This document shows positions 18,862 through 28,300 of a stretch of DNA of 34,909 nt, piece by piece (position 1 is the first letter of the stretch; every line of letters begins with the position of its first letter). Where the stretch lies: contig CALLAG010000359.1 in the NCBI GenBank assembly GCA_938002705.1, positions 1 to 34,909 of the forward strand. Reading direction: 5' to 3'. This stretch comes from an uncultured Saprospiraceae bacterium (GTDB taxonomy: Bacteria > Bacteroidota > Bacteroidia > Chitinophagales > Saprospiraceae). The notes beneath the pieces were generated by a model that saw only the letters and a list, made by a program, of their open reading frames with translations, was not told the DNA's origin and made no database searches. The position numbers and the translations under genes were made by a program.

Positions 18862-19542
18862 GTGGCATTCTTTCTGCCCAGCGAGGTAGATTTTTTTCCT
18901 CATCCATTATCCTGTGATCCTGATGGTCTACTTGCCTTCGGGGCTGAAGTAACGCCAAGTAGGCTGCTTCTATCTTATCAGTTCGGTATATTCCCATGGA
19001 ATGGTCCCGATGACCCTATATTATGGTGGTATACTCACCCAAGGCTTATTCTCAGACCTTCTGAGGTTAAAGTCTCCAAAAGCATGAGAAAATATTTTTC
19101 TCAAGAAATTCTGAGCTGTACTTTTGATCAAGCATTCGATAAAGTAATAAGACGCTGTCGTGACAAATTCCGAGAAGGTCAGGAATCTACCTGGATAACA
19201 GATGACATCGAGGAGACATTTATAGAATTGCACAAGCAAGGTTATGCCCATTCTGTAGAAGTATGGCAAGGTGATGAGCTCGTAGGAGGACTATATGGAA
19301 TGGCTCTCGGCAAAATCTTCTGCGGAGAATCGATGTTTGCTGACGTAAGTAATGCTTCTAAGTTTGCACTTATTAATCTTTGCAGATACCTTGAGAAGAA
19401 AGATTTTTGGTTGATAGATTGTCAGCAAGCCACTGCACATCTACAAAGTATGGGCGGAAAATTGATGTCAAAAACTGATTTTTTTACTTATTTGAAAAAA
19501 AATGCATTAATCACTACCGATAATAAGAAGTGGATAGATTAA
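18862..19542 (+). CDS. aat: Leucyl/phenylalanyl-tRNA--protein transferase
   Basis: ORF 226 aa; GTG start directly after the clpS TAG; DGLLAFGAEVTPSRLLLSYQFGIFPW, LVGGLYGMALGKIFCGESMF. Confidence 0.93.
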   Translation: MAFFLPSEVDFFPHPLSCDPDGLLAFGAEVTPSRLLLSYQFGIFPWNGPDDPILWWYTHPRLILRPSEVKVSKSMRKYFSQEILSCTFDQAFDKVIRRCRDKFREGQESTWITDDIEETFIELHKQGYAHSVEVWQGDELVGGLYGMALGKIFCGESMFADVSNASKFALINLCRYLEKKDFWLIDCQQATAHLQSMGGKLMSKTDFFTYLKKNALITTDNKKWID

Positions 19543-19557
19543 TAAATGAAGTGATAT

Positions 19558-20793
19558 ATGATAGACTATCAACGACATATCCTCCCTAATGGACTTACAG
19601 TCATTCTGCATCAAGATAATAGTACTCCACTCGTAGCTGTTAACATTCTCTATAAGGTAGGTGCTAAAAACGAACAAGAAGATAAAACAGGATTCGCTCA
19701 CCTATTCGAGCATCTAATGTTTGGTGGTTCTGAGAATGTTCCAGATTTTGACTCTATCGTACAGAACGCTGGTGGAGAAAATAATGCATTTACTAATAGT
19801 GACATAACTAACTACTATGACATTATGCCATCTGAGAATCTTGAGACGGCACTGTGGATAGAATCTGATAGAATGCGTAGTCTCGATATCAATCAGAATA
19901 GTCTCGACATTCAGAAAAAAGTAGTCGTAGAAGAATTTAAAGAAACCAGTCTTAATAAACCTTACGGTGACTTATGGCACCACTTATCCGACTTAGCATA
20001 TAAAGAACATCCATACAGATGGCCGACCATAGGTCTTATACCAGAACACATAGAAGAAGCAGAACTTCATGATGTACAATCATTCTTTGACCAACACTAT
20101 GCGCCTAATAATGCGGTAATAGTATTAGCTGGCAAGTTCGAATATGATGCAGCATTACAACTCATAGAGAAGTGGTTCGGTGATCTTAAGCCTTCCACAA
20201 AATCCAAGCATTTCATCAAGATAGAACCAAACCAAAAATCATTCAGACAAAAAACAGTCAAAGGAGCAGTGCCTACTTCAGCATTGTACATGGCTTTCCA
20301 TATGCCTGAGAGACTGCATCCTGACTTTAGTACGTACGATATTATATCAGATATATTTAGTGGAGGACGGTCATCAAGATTTCATCAGAACCTTCTTAAG
20401 GGAACAGAATTATTCTCTAATGTTGATGCCTATATTACGGGGTCTATAGATCCTGGATTATTTATGATAGAAGCTAAGCTCATGGGTACTGAAGATATCG
20501 AGCAAGCAGGATATCTCATATGGAGCGAATTACAAAAGCTAAAAGAAGAACTCGTAGATATAAAGGAGCTTCAAAAAATAAAAAACAGTCTTATCAGTTC
20601 TGTTTGCTTTTCTGAAGTAAGTATTATTCATAAGGCAATGAACATCGCCTATTATGAGATGCTGGGCAATGTCAGCCTTATCAACGACCAAGAAAAAGAC
20701 TTCATGAAAGTCACTCCAGAAGATATCCAAAGAGTTGCTATAAGCACTTTCACTAAAGAAAATTGTTCCGAGATACATTATTACAAAGAATAA
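19558..20793 (+). CDS. M16-family zinc metallopeptidase (pitrilysin-like)
   Basis: ORF 411 aa; HLFEHLMFGGSENVP (HxxEH) and downstream VVVEEFKE. Confidence 0.92.
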   Translation: MIDYQRHILPNGLTVILHQDNSTPLVAVNILYKVGAKNEQEDKTGFAHLFEHLMFGGSENVPDFDSIVQNAGGENNAFTNSDITNYYDIMPSENLETALWIESDRMRSLDINQNSLDIQKKVVVEEFKETSLNKPYGDLWHHLSDLAYKEHPYRWPTIGLIPEHIEEAELHDVQSFFDQHYAPNNAVIVLAGKFEYDAALQLIEKWFGDLKPSTKSKHFIKIEPNQKSFRQKTVKGAVPTSALYMAFHMPERLHPDFSTYDIISDIFSGGRSSRFHQNLLKGTELFSNVDAYITGSIDPGLFMIEAKLMGTEDIEQAGYLIWSELQKLKEELVDIKELQKIKNSLISSVCFSEVSIIHKAMNIAYYEMLGNVSLINDQEKDFMKVTPEDIQRVAISTFTKENCSEIHYYKE

Positions 20794-20992
20794 GTAACAA
20801 CTGGAGATCAACCCTAACTATATATCGAGATCACAAATAATATAATAAACAGTAAATCAATATTATGAAGGAACGTTACAATAACAGCTGACGTTTTAAT
20901 CACTGATTACGCTTCCCGTTCTATAACGACATGGCTTCGGACTTTCATTTCCTTTTCTTGCTACACCTTTTTTTTATTACAACTATAATATT

Positions 20993-22561
20993 ATGACTAA
21001 GTATCTACTTGTAATTATAAGTACTCTTACACTGAGTAACAGTGTTATCGCTCAAGAATACTATGGTAAGATGCCTGGCCAGAAATTGGATTGGATATTC
21101 TATTATTTAGGTCAGAATTATGTCGATAGCATAGACAATAATGCACTTGCAGACATAGCGATACAACGTATCGTAGAAGAATTAGATCCCTTCTCGTCAT
21201 ACCAAACTAAGGAACAAGCCGAAGCTCAACTCAATAAAGACAATGGAGTCTCTCCTGTAGGTCCTGGACTTCTTTTCTATATGATAGACGAGAAGTTTCC
21301 TGTCATTACCTACATTAATAGAGGCGGCCCTGCTGAAACAGCAGGACTTAAAAAAGGGTATATCATCGATAGTATCAATAAAAACTCTACGTCTGGAAAA
21401 ACGCATGACCAGATAACAGCTATGCTCAATGATACGCTATATAAGGAATTGTCCATAGAATATACGGACCATAATAAATCATCATATACAACGACTATTA
21501 TCAAAGAGTACGTGCCCTGGTTTAGCGTAACGTCTGATTATATGATAGATGAGAAGACAGGATACATCAAGCTCCAGAGTTTCACGAAAAATACTGTCCA
21601 AGAATGTGGAGCCGCAATAGATAAACTAAAAGGCATGGGCATGCAGAACCTGATCTTGGACCTACGTAATAATGCAGGTGGTGTCAAAGATCAATCCATA
21701 GCGCTCGCAGATGAGTTCTTAAGTGGCAACAAATTAATCAATAGCTCAGATGGACATAATATGGAAGAAGAACTGCATCATGCAAGTGACAAGGGACGAT
21801 TCTTAGAGGGCAAGCTCGTATGTCTCACTGATAATTATACTGCATCAGCAAGTGAGATATTCGTATCAGCAATACAAGAATGGGATCGTGGATTACTCAT
21901 AGGGTTCCCGACATTCGGCAAGGGCTTAATACAACAATCTTACAAACTCGGTGACGGATCTACAATACGACTAACGATAGGAAGATACTATACGCCTATG
22001 CATAGAAATATTCAGAAACCAGTCGGTGACGAATGGTTTAGAAACTTAGGCATAACAATACCTAACGGTACTCCTATGCATACGCTTAATCTCGCAGATT
22101 CTAAATTCTCGCAGACTAAAAGTCGCAGAAAAATCATGACAGGAACAGGCGGTGTATATCCAGACATCTACTTTGTAGCCCAATCGGAAAATAAAGTTGC
22201 ACTAAATAAATACAACTCTAAAGGCTACATCTACGACTTTACAACTCACTTCATCCATCAGAACAGACAAAGTATACTACAAAAATATCCAACTGCCGAT
22301 CTATTCAGAGCTGACGAAAGGTATATGGTAGAGTTGTCTAAATATTTTACAACATACCTTATAGAGAAAGAAGTAGAAGAGGCCAAGGATCCTGACTTCG
22401 GAGTACCTCGCAATATATTAGATCTTATACGTAGCTGGATAGCAAGTCAATTATGGGATGATAGTGCATACCATCAACTTGTCAATGTAACAGACCCTAC
22501 AATACTAAAAGCAATAGAAGTACTAACTGATGGTACTTATGATCGTATAATAAGACCGTAA
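20993..22561 (+). CDS. S41-family C-terminal processing peptidase with PDZ-like region, exported
   Basis: ORF 522 aa; signal peptide, DLRNNAGGV, NYTASASEIF catalytic Ser, FGKGLIQ catalytic Lys. Confidence 0.9.
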   Translation: MTKYLLVIISTLTLSNSVIAQEYYGKMPGQKLDWIFYYLGQNYVDSIDNNALADIAIQRIVEELDPFSSYQTKEQAEAQLNKDNGVSPVGPGLLFYMIDEKFPVITYINRGGPAETAGLKKGYIIDSINKNSTSGKTHDQITAMLNDTLYKELSIEYTDHNKSSYTTTIIKEYVPWFSVTSDYMIDEKTGYIKLQSFTKNTVQECGAAIDKLKGMGMQNLILDLRNNAGGVKDQSIALADEFLSGNKLINSSDGHNMEEELHHASDKGRFLEGKLVCLTDNYTASASEIFVSAIQEWDRGLLIGFPTFGKGLIQQSYKLGDGSTIRLTIGRYYTPMHRNIQKPVGDEWFRNLGITIPNGTPMHTLNLADSKFSQTKSRRKIMTGTGGVYPDIYFVAQSENKVALNKYNSKGYIYDFTTHFIHQNRQSILQKYPTADLFRADERYMVELSKYFTTYLIEKEVEEAKDPDFGVPRNILDLIRSWIASQLWDDSAYHQLVNVTDPTILKAIEVLTDGTYDRIIRP

Positions 22562-22620
22562 GGGTAGAGAAGAAGAGATAGATCTTCTTATCTCCGATTT
22601 ATACAATTTGACTTATAGAA

Positions 22621-22784
22621 TGGCGGATAAGATCGCTCATATAATTTATTTCAGATTAAGACAGAAAACCTACCTACTGGCAGGCAGGCGTAGACATAGC
22701 CTTGGCTATGGCGAGGCTTTCTAACGCAGATATGGAATAAATTATAATGCGAATTACCGCAATTTTATAGGTTAATTTGTATTA
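22621..22784. repeat. Dispersed 164-bp non-coding repeat, copy 2
   Basis: Aligned by eye to 1-164 with two substitutions; flanks differ beyond the right boundary. Confidence 0.95.
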
Positions 22785-22814
22785 AAGATAAGTCCATATG
22801 TAAGCCCTAAAAAA

Positions 22815-22843
22815 AAGGACTACTGAATGACGCAGTAGCCCTT
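22815..22843 (-). terminator. Intrinsic terminator of the LytTR gene
   Basis: aaggactactg/cagtagccctt, fully paired in minus-strand RNA (one G-U), followed by U8. Confidence 0.75.
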
Positions 22844-22945
22844 GACTAACAAAATCTCTATTACTAATATAATAAGAAAAAATGGAGACGATCGTTCTAT
22901 ATTAGGATTGGCTAATTCATTCTATATGCTATTCTATATCCATAA

Positions 22946-23647
22946 TTATATTGTATCAAGTATGTCAAGAACCTTGTCCCTTTTTTTTCTTGCAAGTGGT
23001 ACGGAAAATCCATTACTAAGAACAATGCTCCCATTCTTATAGCTTTTATATTCTGCCACTTTACTTAGATTAACTACATATTGATTATGTACCCGCATAA
23101 ATGGCCTCTGACCTAATAGCTCATCTATTTTCTTTAGATTGTAACTACAATGAAATCGCTCAGAATCTGTATTAAAAATCCATGTATAATTACCATCAGA
23201 TTTTATATATAAAATCTCTGAAGCATTTATATATCTAATGCCTTTAGCGTTCGGGAATTTTATTTTTATATCTTTTCTGCAGTGACAAGAGCTGGCAACT
23301 TTTACTTTCTCAATAGCATCATTCAGAAGCTCTACTTTAATGGGTTTTAATAAGTAATCAGACACTTCTGCCTTGATAGCATCGTGGGCATACTCCTTGG
23401 TATGGGATAGATAAACCACTTTCACATCTCTATCTCGTAGTGATTTTACATAAGAATATCTATTAATAGAAGGTTTGTCTACTTCCAGAAATACGACATC
23501 AAGCACATTAGACTCTGTACAGCCTATCGCATCATAGATCCCTGCATAACTACCTATTATATCAACATCATACATTGACTCATTGAGACAAGATATTATA
23601 CGAGCTATAATATTAGGATCTCTATCTATGATTAAAGCCTTAAGCAA
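22946..23647 (-). CDS. LytTR-family response regulator with a receiver lacking the canonical phospho-Asp
   Basis: ORF 233 aa; receiver-like N-terminus with FLEVDKPS, SDYLLKP; C-terminal LytTR segment ILYIKSDGNYTWIF...FMRVHNQYVVNL. Confidence 0.88.
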   Translation of the reverse strand: MLKALIIDRDPNIIARIISCLNESMYDVDIIGSYAGIYDAIGCTESNVLDVVFLEVDKPSINRYSYVKSLRDRDVKVVYLSHTKEYAHDAIKAEVSDYLLKPIKVELLNDAIEKVKVASSCHCRKDIKIKFPNAKGIRYINASEILYIKSDGNYTWIFNTDSERFHCSYNLKKIDELLGQRPFMRVHNQYVVNLSKVAEYKSYKNGSIVLSNGFSVPLARKKRDKVLDILDTI

Positions 23648-23813
23648 TTGATTAACTTATGAAGTAGTTGATGTTCTGCTAGCAATACATTGATTAATAA
23701 AACCTTTTAATCGATCCATTGATAATGATGGTTGATAGCATTAAAATTTTAAATAGCACTCTTAAATTAGAGCTACTCCCTTAGTTTGGGTCAATTTAAA
23801 ATGTTAAAACTTG

Positions 23814-23843
23814 ATGAACTGCAGCTCTGAACGGGTGAACTGC
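23814..23843 (-). promoter_or_regulatory. Candidate LytTR binding site: minus-strand GCAGTTCAC-N12-GCAGTTCAT
   Basis: Two 9-bp direct repeats (23835-23843 and 23814-23822) separated by exactly 12 bp; each fits [TA][AC][CA]GTTN[AG][TC] at 8 of 9 positions. Confidence 0.6.
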
Positions 23844-23881
23844 ATCTGAGACAGGAATTTTATAGAGAAAAAGAGACTATA

Positions 23882-24397
23882 TCACCCTATAAGTGGTCTT
23901 TCTCGACGCATTATCATAGATACGATAACACCGAATATTGATATTATAAATACACTAAACATAGAAGAAGCTATAGTTGTAGCATTGATCTCGAACATGC
24001 CCTTCATCTGGACTCTAAGCTGATCCTCTAATTCTAACTCATCTATCTCCAAGTTTTCTATCATAGCTAATTGATTCTCAACAATGATATCCATCATCCT
24101 ATCCTGCTCTTGTTCATCTATGTTTGTCAAGTATATTCCATTAGCTATTAGCGAGGAGAACATACCAGTTATTATTATCACAAGACACATTAAGAAAGCA
24201 TCTCTAAATGATACAAATCCTGAGTCTTTTCTTCTTATATAATAGATTCCCAATACACAAAAAGGGATCGCCACTACATAAACTAATATTGTTGCCTTCC
24301 ACATACCTATCGTTCCATTCAACATGGCATATCCTAAATAAAAAGACAAGGCAGCGTATAATAAGCCTATTAGAATACCCATTTTCCAATGCTTCAT
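23882..24397 (-). CDS. DUF4199-like membrane protein
   Basis: ORF 171 aa; hydrophobic segments with IYYIRRKDSGFVSFRDAFLMCLVIIITG typical of this family. Confidence 0.7.
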   Translation of the reverse strand: MKHWKMGILIGLLYAALSFYLGYAMLNGTIGMWKATILVYVVAIPFCVLGIYYIRRKDSGFVSFRDAFLMCLVIIITGMFSSLIANGIYLTNIDEQEQDRMMDIIVENQLAMIENLEIDELELEDQLRVQMKGMFEINATTIASSMFSVFIISIFGVIVSMIMRRERPLIG

Positions 24398-24399
24398 GA

Positions 24400-25992
24400 T
24401 TAATTTACTTTTAGTATTGGTAGAATATACTTACTAGTCACAAGACTATCTTTTTCTTTTATATAATTCCTTACGAGATCTATCTCGATATTATGCTCTC
24501 CTACAGCGAGATTAGACACTGGGATATTATAGATGAGCCCTTCATGACCCTGTAGATGATGCACACTGAAGTAACAAGTCAGGCTGTCATCATAGTTAAC
24601 ATTATCTACCCTTATAGACACCTGCTCCTTCATTAGATCGAGAATACGCTTCTCCTTTTTAAGCTCATATTCCGATAGTGCCTTCTTTCTTTTACTAGTA
24701 AGTTTCTTTCTCAGACCTTTGAGAGAATCCCTTTTTAGCTCTAATTCTCCTTTGAGAATCTCATCATCTTTGACAGTCTTAGCTGAATCTCTGAACATTT
24801 TGTATTCCTCGTATACGATTCTTTCATTAATCTTGAAGCTGTCCTTTAATGCAAAAAGAATAGAATCTCTCTCCTTGCCGATATCTGAAAACAAAGTAAA
24901 CTTCCATCCTGACTTATAGATGGGCATAACACCATACCTGTCCTCCATCACATTCTCATATCGTCTATTATACTTTACGAACAATTGTACGTAGGGCTCT
25001 GAGACTTTATATTGAGAAAGGCGCAAGTGACCTAAGGTCTTGTTATCACTACGCTCATCATCTTCGTAAGCATCTAATTGGATAGAGTATAGATCATCAT
25101 AGAAGTACGGATTAACAATCAGGCCTTGCTCTCTGAGGGATGAATAATCTGGTATAAATGGGGTCTTCTCATTAGAGTATATTTTAGTGAAATTAGCTAT
25201 CACAATAATGTACGGAAATGAGAAGAAGAAAAGTCTACGGGTATACTTGTCATCTATAAAATTATAGATCAATGGTCGATATAAGAATGAAAGTGTAATG
25301 TGACTATAGAACCAATATAGTGGCATATACATCTTGGAGACTGTCCTGTCCTTGATCCTCTTAATCCCACCTAATGTTACAAAATCAATGAATACAATAG
25401 CCCCTCCAAAAACATATGGGACAAACCATATAAGAAAATAGATAACACCTTCTTCAACATCAAAACCTAAAGACTTAAGAATAATGATAGGCAAAAGACT
25501 AAATACCCCGAATGCCAAAGCTGATACAAAGAAAAGAAAAAGCAAAAAGGTATAGGAGAATAATACACTACAGATCTTCTCTAATTTCTCTATGAAATCA
25601 TCATAGTCCCCTACTCGTCTTCTCAGGTACTTAGTGAAGTACTCAGAATAATTAAACTCATCGTAATCAATCTCTCCCGATACATATCGCAAGCCTATCG
25701 CTCCTATCCACAGAGATCTCAGAATTACGTGTAATAATAAATTAATAAAGAATATTCGCCACCCAATAGTCACTAACGTCTCAAGTGCAGATAGAAATAT
25801 ATTACTAGCACCCTCCAAATTATAGTTGTGGAGATCTGTTATTATACCTTTAGAATTGTATATTCCATACAATACAAAACCTGATATGATCAGCTCTAGT
25901 TGCCAGCTTTCTTGTTGTAGTTTCTCCAGCCATTCCCTAAAGATAGCCCGATCTAATCCACCAGAATATCGATTGTCTTTATTGTCAGTCAT
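24400..25992 (-). CDS. Conserved-type membrane protein, unknown function
   Basis: ORF 530 aa; several TM segments in the N-terminal half, charged C-terminal half; stop 2 nt before the next start. Confidence 0.7.
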   Translation of the reverse strand: MTDNKDNRYSGGLDRAIFREWLEKLQQESWQLELIISGFVLYGIYNSKGIITDLHNYNLEGASNIFLSALETLVTIGWRIFFINLLLHVILRSLWIGAIGLRYVSGEIDYDEFNYSEYFTKYLRRRVGDYDDFIEKLEKICSVLFSYTFLLFLFFVSALAFGVFSLLPIIILKSLGFDVEEGVIYFLIWFVPYVFGGAIVFIDFVTLGGIKRIKDRTVSKMYMPLYWFYSHITLSFLYRPLIYNFIDDKYTRRLFFFSFPYIIVIANFTKIYSNEKTPFIPDYSSLREQGLIVNPYFYDDLYSIQLDAYEDDERSDNKTLGHLRLSQYKVSEPYVQLFVKYNRRYENVMEDRYGVMPIYKSGWKFTLFSDIGKERDSILFALKDSFKINERIVYEEYKMFRDSAKTVKDDEILKGELELKRDSLKGLRKKLTSKRKKALSEYELKKEKRILDLMKEQVSIRVDNVNYDDSLTCYFSVHHLQGHEGLIYNIPVSNLAVGEHNIEIDLVRNYIKEKDSLVTSKYILPILKVN

Positions 25993-26110
25993 TAATTAGA
26001 AAGATAATTCTTCTAAACTAATACTAATATTATAAAATAATTAATAATTAGATCAAAGTCACTATGCAGATTTTGGTCTATGAACGTAAATTTGAGCCTA
26101 ATACATAGTA

Positions 26111-26593
26111 ATGGTAGACCTAAAAGAATTATGGATAGGAGATATGGTAAAAATCATCTCCTCAGGAAGAACAGGGAAATATGAAGGCCTACATGCTAAT
26201 GGCAAAGCAAGGATTAATGCTGCCGGAAAAATATATCTTGCTTCTGCCAAAAACCTCATGCCATATGAAGTAAAAGAACAAGAAGAGGAATTAGTATTCG
26301 AAGAGGAAGCCAACACCCCTATATCAATACATGATACCATAGATCTACATATAGAAAAACTTAGACCAGATCTTACGACGAGCCTACCTGAGCGTATATT
26401 TGATTATCAGATGAAAGCATTCTTAGAATTTCTAGAAGCGGCTAAGTCTTCTCACAAGAATCAGTTCACCATAATACACGGTAAGGGAACAGGCGTCCTG
26501 AGACAGAACGTCATGATATATATAAAATCAGATAAATCAATAAGATTCTACGAAGTTATAAATGATGGAGGTGCCGTAAGAATACATTTATAA
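26111..26593 (+). CDS. Smr-domain protein with N-terminal SH3/KOW-like segment
   Basis: ORF 160 aa; DLHIEKL...FLEFLEAAKSSHKNQFTIIHGKGTGVLRQNVMIYI (Smr pattern). TAAATTTG at 26087-26094 is a possible -7 element. Confidence 0.8.
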   Translation: MVDLKELWIGDMVKIISSGRTGKYEGLHANGKARINAAGKIYLASAKNLMPYEVKEQEEELVFEEEANTPISIHDTIDLHIEKLRPDLTTSLPERIFDYQMKAFLEFLEAAKSSHKNQFTIIHGKGTGVLRQNVMIYIKSDKSIRFYEVINDGGAVRIHL

Positions 26594-26599
26594 CAACAA

Positions 26600-28150
26600 C
26601 TATTCTATCCGCAATTCTGCGAGTATTAAGTCTCTTCTATCATAGCCTCCGAGTACTATACGGGCAGTATCGTAGATCATTAAGTCAGGCGAAAAAAGAA
26701 AGTTGTCATCTCTCTCAGATATCAATGTAGTAACTAACTGGACATTACCTGATTTATTAAGGGCCATCATATCTGAAAAGACTCTTCCATTCAGTCCCAA
26801 TGCCTTTGCTTCTTTTCTAGACTTCGTCGTATTATATAGTATGTAATAACTATTATCAGATTCTGCTAATGCATAATTAGAAAACGAATCCTCAGTAGTC
26901 TCAAATCTTCTCTGGATAATATTAGTCTTAATTAGATTTCCATAATTATCAAAGTACGGTATCAAGATATCTCCACTCTCATAACTATATGTTACACCTC
27001 CGATAGGTGCAAATGAATTAAACCCACCTCGATTAAAATTATTATTATCTACAATAACTCTATACTCTTCTGATACAAATCCAACACCTCCATTATTCAT
27101 TCTGAGTACGTCATTAACCTCGAAGTTATAGCTCATCCCTTTTGCTATTTTTTTATCAAGCGGGTGCATCTTATACTCCCTTATCTCTAGTTCTGGATTC
27201 CCTTTACACCAAAAAAGACCCGTAACTCTATTGTTCTTATCGCCATTACTATAGAATCCCGTTATTACATAATCATCAGAATTAATATCTGGGAATATCA
27301 TATTAGCATCTACAATTCCTATCTGTCTATCGATTTTCACTTCTTGGCTCAATATGCCTGACTGGTCTACACGATAGATAAAGTATTTATTTCGTGGTAA
27401 ATTCTTAACTCTCAGTGGGACAATTCCTTTACCATATTCTAAGTCTGATTCTAATTCTGCTAGCATGTAAGGAATCCCATTGTTAGCAAGTCTTATTGCC
27501 TTGATCTCTATACTCCTATCAGAAAAATCATAATCATATGAAGCTCTCCATTTTTCATTCATAGCACTATCGAATACTATAATAGAAACAACTTCTGACT
27601 GTCTTGATTCTGTTGTACCTATGATATTAACAAACGCAAGATGACTGCTATCGGGACTCATCACTATGCCTCCTTGATTACCAGAATAGATTTCATAGTT
27701 CTGATAAGATTGTCTTAATCGCTTATTAGATATATCGTCATACTTCTCAAAGTAGATCTCCTTGGGTTCTGTAAATCGTCCATTTTTATAATCACATTTA
27801 TACATAATCCACTCCTTATACTTCTGTGATAATTCGTGTATATATAAGAAGGTATCACGGGGGGTCGTCACTATATTTTGGACTGCATAATCTCTGTTTT
27901 GACCAAAGACGTTAAAGTCCTCTTTATTAAGAAGTTTGTGGTCTAGTGAGAAAGTATATAATATATTATTCCTATTCCTCTCGCTGATTGCATAGTATTT
28001 ATCACCTACTATGCCTAAGATTTTATAGTTAGCATTATTATCAAATTTTTGCTCAGAAGGATCTGACCAGTTAAGATAATTTTGGCTATAAATGGCTGTA
28101 CTGTCGACTAATACAATCAATAGAACTAAAAATATAATATTACGATACAT
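26600..28150 (-). CDS. Secreted/periplasmic protein of unknown function, possible beta-propeller
   Basis: ORF 516 aa with N-terminal signal peptide (MYRNIIFLVLLIVLVDSTAIYSQ). Confidence 0.65.
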   Translation of the reverse strand: MYRNIIFLVLLIVLVDSTAIYSQNYLNWSDPSEQKFDNNANYKILGIVGDKYYAISERNRNNILYTFSLDHKLLNKEDFNVFGQNRDYAVQNIVTTPRDTFLYIHELSQKYKEWIMYKCDYKNGRFTEPKEIYFEKYDDISNKRLRQSYQNYEIYSGNQGGIVMSPDSSHLAFVNIIGTTESRQSEVVSIIVFDSAMNEKWRASYDYDFSDRSIEIKAIRLANNGIPYMLAELESDLEYGKGIVPLRVKNLPRNKYFIYRVDQSGILSQEVKIDRQIGIVDANMIFPDINSDDYVITGFYSNGDKNNRVTGLFWCKGNPELEIREYKMHPLDKKIAKGMSYNFEVNDVLRMNNGGVGFVSEEYRVIVDNNNFNRGGFNSFAPIGGVTYSYESGDILIPYFDNYGNLIKTNIIQRRFETTEDSFSNYALAESDNSYYILYNTTKSRKEAKALGLNGRVFSDMMALNKSGNVQLVTTLISERDDNFLFSPDLMIYDTARIVLGGYDRRDLILAELRIE

Positions 28151-28300
28151 ATCTAAATTTTGTGATTACACTATACTAAGCCATCAATGATGGTGGTATA
28201 TAGAACTTATAGTAAGAACAAGAGATAATTATGTAAAGTTCTGTAAGCCTTGTCTATCACAATAATTTATAAAATAAGCTTCGGGTATGCTAAGTACGTA

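Noticed and set aside
20794-20992. 199-bp gap between the M16 and S41 genes examined for tRNA or riboswitch
   Set aside because: No cloverleaf or recognisable riboswitch motif found by eye.
22842-23042. 66-aa plus-strand ORF near the LytTR 3' end
   Set aside because: Overlaps the predicted terminator and the LytTR CDS; no motif.
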